From the NCBI GenBank assembly GCA_964620485.1, contig CAZUGU010000008.1, positions 228,988 to 292,987 on the forward strand: DNA of 64,000 nt. Reading direction: 5' to 3'. Shown piece by piece: positions 18,488 to 27,921 of the stretch; the stretch's first letter is position 1; each line of letters begins with the position of its first letter. The DNA is from CAZTUH01 sp964620485 (GTDB lineage Bacteria > Pseudomonadota > Gammaproteobacteria > Burkholderiales > Burkholderiaceae_B). The translations under genes and the position numbers were made by a program. The notes under the pieces are model-generated. The model saw nothing but the letters and a program-made list of their open reading frames with translations, did no database searches and had not been told where the DNA came from.

Positions 18488-19963
18488 ATGAATCAATCAA
18501 TTGTTACTGAGAATAAATCTGTTCTTTGTCGTCGACGACTTGATCCGGAAGATGCACAACATGCTTTATCGGAGATTCAGAAATATTTATTGAAATATCA
18601 ATTTGAAAAAGATGTATTGCAAAATCAGATCAGTGATGTAAATAATTTGAAAATTACCGATGATTTAAATTTAAAAAAGCATGAAGTGGAACTTCATGCT
18701 TTTTTAAATAACTTACATCCTGCAGATATTGCATTTATTCTGGAATCTCTTCCTAAAAATGAACGCCAAACTATCTGGGCTTTAGTAAGTCAGAGCCACG
18801 AAGCGGAAGTTTTAATCGAAGTTGGAGATTGGATCAGAGAATCACTAATTGAAGCAATGAATCGTCAAGATTTAGTTGCAGTAACTGAAAATATGGATAC
18901 TGATAAATTAGCTGACTTAGCACCAGATCTTCCTCCAGATGTAGTTTCTGAAGTACAAAAAGGATTAACAAAAGAAGAACAGGACCAATTAATCGAAGTA
19001 ATGGGCTATCCAGAAGATAGTGTTGGTTCTATTATGGATTTTGAAATGGTTCGAGTTCGTGAAAATGTAAGATTAGAGGTTGTCTTACGTTATTTACGTC
19101 GATTGCATAAATTACCTGATCACACAGATCAAATTTTTGTAGTTGATCGACAAGATAAAATCCAAGGCAGTTTAAAATTAACAAAACTTCTAGTTAGCGA
19201 ACCAGAAGTTGATGTAAGCGCTGTCATGGATCGTAATTTTTTAACATTAAATCCATTGGATTCTGATTCTGATGCAGCAAGTGCATTTGAACGTTATAAT
19301 TTAGTGTCTGCACCTGTTACAAATAATCAAAATCGATTAATAGGACGTGTTACAATTGACAGTGTCGTAGATGTTATTCAAGAAGCTTCTCAAGAACAAG
19401 CATTGTCTCGTGCAGGATTGCAAGAAGAAGATATATTTGCTCCTATTATTATGGCTTTGCGTAATAGAGCTCCTTGGCTTCTGTTTAATTTGTGTACAGC
19501 TACAATTGCTTCTATTGTTGCTTCTCGTTTTGAAAAAACAGTTAGTCAAATTGTTACTCTAGCATTTTTAATGTCTATTGTTGCAGGAATTGGTGGAAAT
19601 TCCGGTAATCAAAGCATGACTATGATCATTAGAGCTTTAGCTATGGGACGAATCACTGGGCGTAGTCTTTGGCAATTAGTTAGACGAGAATTACTCGTTA
19701 CACTATTAGTAGGATCATGTGGCAGTTTTTTTGCAGCAGTGTTTGCATGGGCAATATCTAGATCTATTCCAATAGCTTTAGTTATGATGGGTGCTATGAT
19801 TTGCAATATGCTTGTCGGTGCTTCAGTTGGTGTATTAGTTCCTATGTTACGAGCTAGATTTGGAAAAGATCCTGCTATCGGATCATCTGTACTTTTAACT
19901 TTTGCAACTGATTCTTTAGGTTTTTTTATTTTCTTGGGTTTAGCGACACTATTTTTAGTTTAA
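18488..19963 (+). CDS. mgtE: magnesium transporter MgtE
   Basis: 491 residues. It has an N-terminal MgtE helical domain (LHPADIAFILESLP), paired CBS domains around residues 180-300 (YPEDSVGSIMDFEMVRVRE, then VSAVMDRNFLTLNP), and five C-terminal membrane helices with GIGGNSGNQSMTMIIRALA. MgtE is a magnesium-gated channel; the N and CBS domains sense magnesium. An intrinsic-terminator-like hairpin lies inside its coding sequence at 18669-18709. It ends 12 bases from the tail of convergent rsmA. Confidence 0.95.
   Translation: MNQSIVTENKSVLCRRRLDPEDAQHALSEIQKYLLKYQFEKDVLQNQISDVNNLKITDDLNLKKHEVELHAFLNNLHPADIAFILESLPKNERQTIWALVSQSHEAEVLIEVGDWIRESLIEAMNRQDLVAVTENMDTDKLADLAPDLPPDVVSEVQKGLTKEEQDQLIEVMGYPEDSVGSIMDFEMVRVRENVRLEVVLRYLRRLHKLPDHTDQIFVVDRQDKIQGSLKLTKLLVSEPEVDVSAVMDRNFLTLNPLDSDSDAASAFERYNLVSAPVTNNQNRLIGRVTIDSVVDVIQEASQEQALSRAGLQEEDIFAPIIMALRNRAPWLLFNLCTATIASIVASRFEKTVSQIVTLAFLMSIVAGIGGNSGNQSMTMIIRALAMGRITGRSLWQLVRRELLVTLLVGSCGSFFAAVFAWAISRSIPIALVMMGAMICNMLVGASVGVLVPMLRARFGKDPAIGSSVLLTFATDSLGFFIFLGLATLFLV
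18669..18709 (+). repeat. perfect 19-bp hairpin with T run inside mgtE
   Basis: Arms 18669-18687 and 18691-18709 are exact complements with a 3-base GGA loop. The core GCATGAAGT/ACTTCATGC is followed by six T, which is the architecture of an intrinsic terminator. It lies at codons 61-74, encoding KKHEVELHAFLNN just before the conserved LHPADI. If it folds during transcription, it could stop many mgtE transcripts early. Confidence 0.9.
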
Positions 19964-19975
19964 ATTCTAAAATAT

Positions 19976-20797
19976 CTAATTGAAATTAATTCCACTCCTA
20001 ATTATTTGCATTATTGTTGGTATTTTCTCAATTGAATTCGATAAATTAATAAACTGTTCAACTGATATTTCTCCAGGACGAGCTGTAGAAGCAATTCCTA
20101 ATTTTTCCCATGGAATATGGGTTGTTAAATGACTAAGCGATTGACGTAACATTTTTCTTTTTTGTGAAAAAGATTTAGTGACTAACATTTTAAATATAGT
20201 AAAATTTCTTGGTTTAGAGTAAGAATTAGCAGAACGAGGTATCATACGCACAAAAGCAGAAAAAACTTTAGGAGGCGGATTAAAAGCTTCTGGTGGAACT
20301 TCAAAGATTTTACTGATTTGATAGTATGACTGTACCATAATTGATAATCTTCCATAGTCTGGGTTTGATGGTTTTGCAACCATTCGATTTACTAATTCTC
20401 TTTGCAGCATAAAATGTTGGTCATGAATTAAGTGTATTGCTGGCATTAGATGAAATAAAATAGGACTGGAAATTTTGTATGGTAGATTACCCATAACACG
20501 TATTGATTTTCCAAATTGTCTAAAATCAACTTTTAAAACATCATCTCGAATGATCGTTAAATCTTCTTTAGAAAAAGATTTGTGTAATTTTTCAACTAAT
20601 TTTTTGTCTATTTCAATAGCAATTAAATGTTTTAGATGTCTAAGAAGAGGCTTAGTTAATGCAGATAATCCTGGTCCGATTTCTATTATACAATCATTTT
20701 CTCTAGGAGAGATTGTTTGAATGATAAGATTAATAAAAAACTTATCAATTAGAAAATGTTGGCCAGAATTCTTACGCCAGAATTGATTTTTTGACAT
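19976..20797 (-). CDS. rsmA: 16S rRNA (adenine1518-N6/1519-N6)-dimethyltransferase RsmA (KsgA)
   Basis: 273 residues. It dimethylates two adenines near the 3' end of 16S rRNA in late 30S assembly. The SAM-binding motif IEIGPGLSALTKPLL (38-52) and the catalytic NLPYKIS (104-110) are intact. In relatives it follows surA and pdxA in the lptD-surA-pdxA-rsmA block; here surA is directly upstream after 47 bases and pdxA is absent. Its tail faces mgtE with only 12 bases between the stops. Confidence 0.95.
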   Translation of the reverse strand: MSKNQFWRKNSGQHFLIDKFFINLIIQTISPRENDCIIEIGPGLSALTKPLLRHLKHLIAIEIDKKLVEKLHKSFSKEDLTIIRDDVLKVDFRQFGKSIRVMGNLPYKISSPILFHLMPAIHLIHDQHFMLQRELVNRMVAKPSNPDYGRLSIMVQSYYQISKIFEVPPEAFNPPPKVFSAFVRMIPRSANSYSKPRNFTIFKMLVTKSFSQKRKMLRQSLSHLTTHIPWEKLGIASTARPGEISVEQFINLSNSIEKIPTIMQIIRSGINFN

Positions 20798-20844
20798 ATG
20801 ATACTTATCTGATTTTAAATTATTTATTATTTTTTATTTCATTA

Positions 20845-22242
20845 TTATATGCGAATATCAATAAAAGACCCGTTATATAAATTCTTTAACCAATTATCAA
20901 ACAATAATTGAATATGTCTTTCTTTTAAAATTTGATGTGCTTGCATGCGTTGTGTTTCCTTAGGAATATTTTGTAAACGACGTTCTTTTACTTGAATTAA
21001 ATGATATCCAAACTGTGAAGTAATGATTTTGCTAATATCACCAAATTTTAAAGAGTTCATAATAATTTCAAATTCTGGAATCATTTGTCCGGGACTAACC
21101 CAATCTAAATCTCCTCCTTGCAAAGCAGTTATATCTTGTGAGTACTGAATTGCCATATCCTCAAAAGAGGATTTACCGGACAATATATAATTTCGAATTG
21201 ATTCAAGAAAATTTTTAGTTTGATCTGTATTCGTAACTTCTGATAATCTAATTAGAATATGGCTGACTCTTGTTTGAATAATTTTTTCAAATTGATTTTT
21301 ATCAAATTCATATAACTGATCCTCTGTTTGAATTTTTTTTTCAAAAGTAATTCTTTCATTTTGATCGATCAATTTGAGAATATGAAAACCATTTTTACTT
21401 TGTATAATTTCACTAACCTGTCCAGGTTGCAATTTACAAACAGCATTAACAAATAAATCTGGCCAATTGGTCTGTAGTCTTGTTCCTATAAATCCGCCAT
21501 CTGATGATTCTTGATCATCAGATGATGTGTTTGCGATTTCTGAAAAATCAGCACCATTATTTATCTTTTCAAGTAAAGATTCTGCTTTTATTTTTAAAAA
21601 ATCTATTTCATCAGGTGTAGCTAGTTCAGGTATACGGATTAAAATTTGCGATAAAGTATAAGATATGGGCTGTGTAGTTTTTTGAGACTTATTTTGGGTT
21701 TCTAAAAAAAAATCGATTTCTCCTTCCGATATTTTAATTTTTGGTTCAATAAGATGCTGACGCAAATATTTCATAACAAGAATTTTTTTTATATTTTTTT
21801 TATAGCTATTCCAAGTTATACAATTTCTTTCAATTTCGTCACATAACTGATTTATAGAGATTTTTTTATTTTTGGCTATTGATTTAATAATTTGTTCTAA
21901 TTCATAATCGCTAATATCAATTCCAATTTTCTGTGCTTCTTGTTGTAAGAGAGTTTCTGTTATTAAATTTCTCAGTACTTGATTCTGTATTTCCGATTTA
22001 TTTGATATATCAATGTTTAAGTTACACAATTTTTTTTCAGTATCGACAATAGAATCTTGAATCTCAGAGACTGTAATAATATTATCATTAATTATAGCGG
22101 CAATTCCATCAAGATATTGTCTATTTGTATATGACATAATGCTGTTATTTTCAGCATGAGTTTGTGTAAATATAGAAAATATAAATAATAATATTATTTT
22201 TATAAAAAATTGAAATAAATATTTCTGATAAAAACTATTCAC
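20845..22242 (-). CDS. surA: periplasmic chaperone/peptidyl-prolyl isomerase SurA
   Basis: 465 residues, GTG start. It has an N-terminal signal peptide (hydrophobic IILLFIFSIFTQTHA) and a SurA N domain from about residue 40 (AAIINDNIITVSEIQDSI). Two parvulin domains follow (about 195-295, with YTLSQILIRIP and GGFIGTRL; about 315-425, with RVSHILIRLSE and GGDLDWVSPGQMIPEFE), then a short C-terminal strand. SurA escorts outer-membrane proteins to the BAM complex. Its usual upstream neighbour lptD is not present. Confidence 0.95.
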   Translation of the reverse strand: MNSFYQKYLFQFFIKIILLFIFSIFTQTHAENNSIMSYTNRQYLDGIAAIINDNIITVSEIQDSIVDTEKKLCNLNIDISNKSEIQNQVLRNLITETLLQQEAQKIGIDISDYELEQIIKSIAKNKKISINQLCDEIERNCITWNSYKKNIKKILVMKYLRQHLIEPKIKISEGEIDFFLETQNKSQKTTQPISYTLSQILIRIPELATPDEIDFLKIKAESLLEKINNGADFSEIANTSSDDQESSDGGFIGTRLQTNWPDLFVNAVCKLQPGQVSEIIQSKNGFHILKLIDQNERITFEKKIQTEDQLYEFDKNQFEKIIQTRVSHILIRLSEVTNTDQTKNFLESIRNYILSGKSSFEDMAIQYSQDITALQGGDLDWVSPGQMIPEFEIIMNSLKFGDISKIITSQFGYHLIQVKERRLQNIPKETQRMQAHQILKERHIQLLFDNWLKNLYNGSFIDIRI

Positions 22243-24212
22243 TTATTCATACCTTTTGAAAATTGATCTCAAGGATCTTATTTGATAAATCTTAATAATC
22301 TCGGGATATTTTTTATTTAGCAAATCTATAAGATAGTTATCTAAACATAATGATCTTAATTCGTAAATTCAATTTGGGAAAAACAATGACATACCTATTT
22401 TAGTCTGAAATATATCACGTTCATGTCTTTAGACAACAATTTTAACTATCTAACAATAGTTATTTTCTATTCTAATCATAGAATTATTTTAACGATTTAA
22501 AAAGAAGATCTAAAAAATAATTTTTTAAAATTTTAGAGTATATTAGAGTATATAAATATGAATTTTCTTATCAAAAATCGAATATTGAATGGTTATGACA
22601 AATCTATTTCGTTTTATTGCCTCATAATTTTTATAGATGATATTGTAATATTTAATAATAATATAGATCACTGTTTAGTATAAACAATAATACTATATAT
22701 CTTATGAAGATACAGAAATCTTTGGAATGTTTACAAAGCATTTCTAGATATAATTGAAATACCAGAACAGTTTTTATCATTGTCTTTATTTGATAATAAT
22801 AACCTTTTTTAATAAATCACAGATTAATTATTCGTAATAAAAATACGTTCAAAACGTGTTAATCTAACTAAATAGCATATTAATTATTATAATTTGTATT
22901 GAAAAAATTCAACCTCAAACCTCAATTAAAAATTGTCTATATAGATAGATATTTTGATTAAATTTTTGAACTTTGAAAAGAATTGTAATTTGAACTACTT
23001 CTTATTTATAATCTTTATAAGAATAATTTTAATTAATTGTAGTAAGATATATAAAAACTAGATAATTTATTTTATCAAAGAATTATTAGGATATTTTGTA
23101 TTTCTTTCAAAGATTAGTTCATTATTAATAGATAAAATCAATACGATTTCATAAAAAAGATCTTATCAAAATTCCTTTGGATATATTAATTCTCTTTTTG
23201 AATATATTCACTTTCTTTATTCTTTATATATCGTAATATCGTGAAAAATGAATTCCATTTTTGAATCTAAAATTCAAACTTAATTTTCTTATGGCATAAA
23301 ATGTTGAACAATAAAACTGAAATCGGTTCACTGTTCTGTTTTTTATAAAATTATTGTTTAAATTAATACTTTTAAAATTGAACTATATCTTTGAATCAAT
23401 TTGGAATTCAGATTTTTCAATTAAAAGATTTTTCGTTCATTGAAACTTCAGATAATTTATTGAATATAGGCAATACAAATAGATTATCATTATTTTAAGT
23501 TTTTATATCGATAAATTTGGATACAGCCATTCAAATTTTTACTTATTGTTCTGAATTTTTCATATTTATGAATTTCAGAAATTTTATCAGAAAGATAATT
23601 ATAAAAATAATTACTATCGGAATTTTTTTATATTTCCAATCCATGCAAGATTTTTTAATAATTAATTGTTTATATCTCTAAATTGAAGATTTCAATGATT
23701 TTTTATAATTAATTTCATTAGAAAGTAATTTTTTAAAGAAATTAGAATCTGGATATAGGACATTAACTCCATTTCTATTACAAATAATAAAAAATATTAA
23801 TTATATTATTAATAAAACCTCAAGATTTTTCTACATAATTTTGATCATTTATAAAAATATAAAAATATAACTATATTGCACTATAACATTTCTTTAATCT
23901 TGATCCTGATTGACAGGATTAAAAAAATAAACAACGAATATAATAAATAAGTGTAAATATTTATAGCTAAAAAAATAAAATTAGAATACTTTAGACATAA
24001 TTTTAGTTTTTATCTCTTAAGATCCTGTAAATCGTATTTACTCCAATTGGAAAAATCGTAAATTCACTGTGATCTTGTTCAAACAAATATACAAATATAA
24101 TTAATCAATTTGAAGATTTCTTATTATGTTTAATTTTGATTTATTTTTTCTTATCTGATTCATTAATTATTAATTCATTTTTTTTGATCTCTGTTTATGA
24201 GGAAAGTGCTTT
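22243..24212. other. 2-kb non-coding region upstream of surA
   Basis: The largest spacer of the window, extremely AT-rich, with stops in all frames. In related betaproteobacteria lptD lies directly upstream of surA on the same strand and is about 2.3 kb long, so this stretch has the position and size of a decayed lptD. I could not recover a conserved LptD peptide by eye, so this is an inference from position. A short hairpin (ATCCTG/CAGGAT near 23905) is visible. It also holds the surA and metY promoters. Confidence 0.5.
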
Positions 24213-25511
24213 ATGAAATTAGAATCGCTTGCGCTTCATCATGGTTATCAATCAGAAAATACTACAAAATCAGCTGCTGTACCGATTTATCAAACTGCTT
24301 CCTATACATTTGATAATGCACAACATGGCGCAGATTTATTTGATTTAAAGGTAAATGGAAATATTTACACGCGTATCATGAATCCAACTAATAATGTTTT
24401 GGAGCAGCGTATGTCTGCTATTGAAGGAGGTATTGGCGCATTAGCACTTGCTTCTGGAATGGCTGCAATTACCTATGCTATTCAGACTTTAACAAAAAGT
24501 GGTGATAATATCGTTAGTGTAAGTCAATTATATGGCGGTACATATGATCTATTCATGCATAATTTACCCAATCAAGGTATTGAAGTTCGTATGGATTCTT
24601 GCGAAGATCTTTCAAGACTTTCGGCACTAATTGACCAAAAAACAAAAGCTATATTTTGTGAATCTATTGGTAATCCAGCTGGAAATGTAGTAGATTTAGA
24701 AAAATTAGCAAATTTAGCGCATCATCATGGTATTCCATTAATTGTTGATAATACTGTTCCTACTCCTATTTTATGTCGTCCATTTGAACACGGAGCAGAT
24801 ATTGTTATACATTCTCTTACCAAATATATTGGTGGGCATGGTACAACTCTAGGTGGAATTATAATTGATCATGGGAAATTTGATTGGAAATCGTCTCCTA
24901 ATCGCTTTCCAATGTTAAACCAACCAGATGATTCTTATCATGGAATAATTTATACAGAATCTTTCGAACAAGCTGCATTTATTGCACGAGCTCGCTTAGT
25001 TCCTCTTCGTAATACTGGAGCTGCCCTATCACCACAAAGTGCATTTTTATTATTGCAAGGCCTTGAAACACTTCAATTACGCATGGAACGACATTGTACC
25101 AATGCATTAATTTTAGCAAAACATTTAGACATAGATCCTAGGATCAAATGCGTCAATTATGCAGCTTTACCAAACAGTCCTTACAATTCAATCTGCAAGA
25201 AAATTTGTAATGGCTATGCTTCAGGAATTGTAAGTTTCATCATTAAAGCTAATTCAGATCATATGAGTCGGATAATTGGTGAACGGTTTATTGATGCTTT
25301 AAATATGATTCTTAGATTAGTTAATATTGGTGATACAAAATCTCTTGCTTGTCATCCAGCGTCTACGACTCATCGTCAATTGAATGAAAATGAATTAATC
25401 AAAGCTGGTGTACCAGCAGGTCTTATTCGAATTTCAGTAGGTATTGAGCATATTGACGACATCATAGCTGATATTGATCAAGCTTTGACAATTTCTTTAC
25501 AAAATTCTTAA
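24213..25511 (+). CDS. metY: O-acetylhomoserine sulfhydrylase MetY
   Basis: 432 residues, PLP enzyme of the Cys/Met metabolism family. It joins sulfide to O-acetylhomoserine to give homocysteine, the methionine precursor. The PLP lysine is Lys204 in SLTKYIGGHG; also seen are the N-terminal YTRIMNPTNNVLEQR and ALASGMAA and the C-terminal SVGIEHIDDIIADI. Length and motifs fit MetY rather than the shorter MetB/MetC. GAGGAAAG precedes the ATG. A perfect AT-rich hairpin follows the stop (25517-25550). Confidence 0.93.
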   Translation: MKLESLALHHGYQSENTTKSAAVPIYQTASYTFDNAQHGADLFDLKVNGNIYTRIMNPTNNVLEQRMSAIEGGIGALALASGMAAITYAIQTLTKSGDNIVSVSQLYGGTYDLFMHNLPNQGIEVRMDSCEDLSRLSALIDQKTKAIFCESIGNPAGNVVDLEKLANLAHHHGIPLIVDNTVPTPILCRPFEHGADIVIHSLTKYIGGHGTTLGGIIIDHGKFDWKSSPNRFPMLNQPDDSYHGIIYTESFEQAAFIARARLVPLRNTGAALSPQSAFLLLQGLETLQLRMERHCTNALILAKHLDIDPRIKCVNYAALPNSPYNSICKKICNGYASGIVSFIIKANSDHMSRIIGERFIDALNMILRLVNIGDTKSLACHPASTTHRQLNENELIKAGVPAGLIRISVGIEHIDDIIADIDQALTISLQNS

Positions 25512-25516
25512 GAAAT

Positions 25517-25550
25517 AAATTGAATTATATTTTCAAATATAATTCAATTT
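25517..25550 (+). terminator. perfect 16-bp hairpin after metY
   Basis: Arms 25517-25532 and 25535-25550 are exact complements with a 2-base loop, starting five bases after the metY stop. It is almost wholly A/T. TATTTG rather than a clean T run follows the second arm. Probable 3' end structure of the metY mRNA. Confidence 0.6.
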
Positions 25551-25637
25551 ATTTGAAAAGCCAGATTGATTTATATAGCAATATAAAAAAAAGGAGGTTT
25601 GACTTTTAATAAAATATATACATTTTTTTTCATTCCT

Positions 25638-25665
25638 CTTGAATCGGCTGATATTGGCCTTATTA
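25638..25665 (+). promoter_or_regulatory. heat-shock (sigma-32 type) promoter of groES-groEL
   Basis: CTTGAA (25638-25643), 14 bases, then CCTTATTA (25658-25665) resembles the sigma-32 pattern CTTGAA-N13/17-CCCCATnT. Transcription would start near 25673, leaving a leader of about 120 bases before groES. No CIRCE inverted repeat was found nearby. A strong AAGGAGG at 25591-25597 has no gene after it. Confidence 0.5.
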
Positions 25666-25792
25666 TTAATGGTAATGGCTTTGGATAAAAAACTCACAAT
25701 GCTTATGTACTGATGTAAGTGGTTAATTATTCATTGTTAAGATATTCTTTCTTTTATCAACTTTAATTTAATTATAAGAATAGGAGTTTCTT

Positions 25793-26080
25793 ATGTCCCT
25801 GCGTCCTTTGCACGATCGTGTAATCGTAAAGCGCCTGGAAAACGAACGCAAAACTGCTTCAGGTATCGTTATTCCTGACAGTGCTGCTGAAAAACCCGAT
25901 CAGGGTGAAGTTTTGGCGATTGGTTCTGGTAAGAAAACTGAAGATGGAAAAACCTTACCTGTTGATTTAAAAATAGGTGAAAAAGTTTTATTTGGCAAGT
26001 ATGCTGGCCAGACTGTTAAAGTAGATGGTGAAGAATTACTTGTCATCCGTGAAGATGAAATTCTTGCTGTAATTTCGTAA
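25793..26080 (+). CDS. groES: co-chaperonin GroES
   Basis: 95 residues, complete. It caps the GroEL ring during folding. It begins SLRPLHDRVIVKR and has the mobile-loop segment (ERKTASGIVIPDSA), the G-x-G-K-K turn and the C-terminal EDEILAVIS. The Shine-Dalgarno AGGAG is well placed before the ATG. The two chaperonin genes are less AT-biased than their neighbours, as expected for very highly expressed genes in symbionts. groEL follows after 29 bases. Confidence 0.98.
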   Translation: MSLRPLHDRVIVKRLENERKTASGIVIPDSAAEKPDQGEVLAIGSGKKTEDGKTLPVDLKIGEKVLFGKYAGQTVKVDGEELLVIREDEILAVIS

Positions 26081-26109
26081 TTAGATAAATTTTTCCAAGG
26101 AAGCTCAAA

Positions 26110-27771
26110 ATGGCTGCCAAGCAAATTTTATTTGGTGATGATGCTCGTGTTCGTATCGTCCGAGGTGTAAATATCCTCTCTAATGCTGTTAAAACTACTT
26201 TAGGTCCAAAAGGACGTAATGTTGTTTTAGAACGTTCATTTGGTGCTCCAACTGTTACAAAAGATGGTGTATCAGTTGCTAAAGAAATCGAATTGAAAGA
26301 TAAATTTGAAAATATTGGGGCACAGTTAGTTAAAGATGTTGCATCTAAAACATCTGATAATGCAGGCGATGGCACTACAACAGCTACCGTACTTGCTCAG
26401 GCTGTTGTTCAAGAGGGATTAAAATATGTTGCGGCAGGTTTTAATCCTATTGATTTAAAACGTGGCATTGATAAAGCAGTTAATGCTGCTGTAATTGCGT
26501 TAAAAAATCAATCTAAACCTATTACTACCAATAAAGAAATTGCTCAGGTTGGATCTATTTCGGCTAATAGCGATTTTTCAATTGGTGATATTATAGCAAA
26601 GGCTATGGATAAAGTAGGTAAAGAAGGTGTTATTACTGTTGAAGATGGAAAATCATTAGAAAATGAGTTGGATGTTGTAGAAGGCATGCAATTTGATCGT
26701 GGTTATTTATCGCCATATTTTATTAATAACGCAGATAAACAAGTAGCTGCTTTAGATGATCCTTATATTTTGATATTTGATAAGAAAATTAGCAATATTA
26801 GAGATTTATTGCCATTGTTAGAACAAGTTTCAAAATCTAGTCGACCACTATTGCTTATTGCTGAAGATGTTGAAGGAGAAGCACTTGCAACCCTGGTTGT
26901 AAATAGTATTCGCGGTATCCTAAAAACAGTAGCTGTTAAAGCACCTGGCTTTGGTGATCGTCGTAAAGCGATGCTTGAAGATATTGCTATTTTGACTGGC
27001 GGAATCGTAATTTCTGAAGAAACTGGCATGTCATTAGAGAAAGCTACTTTAGCAGAATTAGGACAAGCTAAACGTATTGAAGTTGCTAAAGAAAATACTA
27101 CAATAATTGACGGTTCTGGTAATAGTAAATCAATTGAAAATCGCGTCAAGCAGATTCGTGTTCAAGTTGAGGAAGCTTCTTCTGATTATGACAGAGAAAA
27201 ATTGCAAGAACGTGTTGCTAAGTTAGCAGGCGGTGTTGCAGTAATTCGAGTTGGTGCAGCTACTGAAGTCGAAATGAAAGAGAAAAAAGCTCGTGTAGAA
27301 GATGCTTTACATGCTACTCGTGCAGCCGTTGAGGAAGGTGTGGTTGCTGGTGGTGGTGTGGCATTATTGCGTGCAAAACAAGCTATTTCTGATTTAAAAG
27401 GTGAAACACCAGATCAAAATGCTGGTATTCGTTTGGTTTTACGTGCTGTAGAAGAGCCACTTCGTATTATTGTATCTAATGCTGGTGAAGAAGCTAGTGT
27501 TGTTGTAAATAATGTATTAAGTGGACATGGTAATTATGGTTATAATGCTACTACTGGGACTTATACTGATCTAGTTGAGCATGGTGTTCTTGATCCAACT
27601 AAAGTAACTCGTACCGCATTGCAAAATGCAGCATCTGTTGCTAGTTTATTATTGACTGCAGAAGCAGCTGTTGTGGATTTAGTTGAAGAAAAATCTAATA
27701 ATATACCTTCTCCTGCAACACCAGCTATGCCAGGTGGTGGTATGGGTGGTATGGGTGGTATGGATTTCTGA
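26110..27771 (+). CDS. groEL: chaperonin GroEL
   Basis: 553 residues, full length, ending in the Gly-Met-rich tail GGGMGGMGGMDF. Motifs include LGPKGRNVVLERSFGAP, the ATP-site DGTTTATVLAQAVV, and VEEGVVAGGGVALL. GroEL folds cytosolic proteins in an ATP-driven cage and is usually the most abundant protein in insect and protist symbionts. AAGGAAGC precedes the ATG. A strong intrinsic terminator follows (27815-27840). Confidence 0.99.
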   Translation: MAAKQILFGDDARVRIVRGVNILSNAVKTTLGPKGRNVVLERSFGAPTVTKDGVSVAKEIELKDKFENIGAQLVKDVASKTSDNAGDGTTTATVLAQAVVQEGLKYVAAGFNPIDLKRGIDKAVNAAVIALKNQSKPITTNKEIAQVGSISANSDFSIGDIIAKAMDKVGKEGVITVEDGKSLENELDVVEGMQFDRGYLSPYFINNADKQVAALDDPYILIFDKKISNIRDLLPLLEQVSKSSRPLLLIAEDVEGEALATLVVNSIRGILKTVAVKAPGFGDRRKAMLEDIAILTGGIVISEETGMSLEKATLAELGQAKRIEVAKENTTIIDGSGNSKSIENRVKQIRVQVEEASSDYDREKLQERVAKLAGGVAVIRVGAATEVEMKEKKARVEDALHATRAAVEEGVVAGGGVALLRAKQAISDLKGETPDQNAGIRLVLRAVEEPLRIIVSNAGEEASVVVNNVLSGHGNYGYNATTGTYTDLVEHGVLDPTKVTRTALQNAASVASLLLTAEAAVVDLVEEKSNNIPSPATPAMPGGGMGGMGGMDF

Positions 27772-27814
27772 TTTATTCAAAAAGAAACATTATTAGTTCA
27801 TTTCCAAAAAAAAT

Positions 27815-27840
27815 AAAAAGGGGGGTTAACCCCCCTTTTT
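27815..27840 (+). terminator. intrinsic terminator of groES-groEL
   Basis: A perfect 26-base palindrome: five A, six G, TTAA, six C, five T, with further T after one A. It is by far the most GC-rich hairpin here and has U tracts in both directions, so it can end both the groEL transcript and the convergent ychF transcript. Confidence 0.95.
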
Positions 27841-27874
27841 ATTTTTTCTAAGTTGAAAATCATAAGTCAGCGCA

Positions 27875-27921
27875 ATAGTAAATTTCCTATTTAATTAAAC
27901 ATTAAATAGGAAATTTACTAT
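27875..27921. repeat. perfect 21-bp hairpin over the ychF stop codon
   Basis: Arms 27875-27895 and 27901-27921 are exact complements around a 5-base loop. The right arm is the end of the ychF coding sequence (minus strand); its TAA stop (27895-27897) sits at the arm/loop border; the left arm is downstream DNA. It has the same layout as at secD, serB and the second parvulin gene. It lies between the tails of groEL and ychF. Confidence 0.9.

Noticed and set aside
24000..24212. SAM riboswitch ahead of metY
   Set aside because: Only short unrelated inverted repeats were found. The conserved riboswitch cores were not seen.
25512..25792. CIRCE (HrcA) operator before groES
   Set aside because: No TTAGCACTC/GAGTGCTAA inverted repeat is present.
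26763..27149. Long open frame antisense to groEL (and similar ones antisense to rhtA, nfeD-side genes and nuo genes)
   Set aside because: Antisense shadows of well-conserved genes caused by codon bias. There are no family motifs or ribosome-binding sites.
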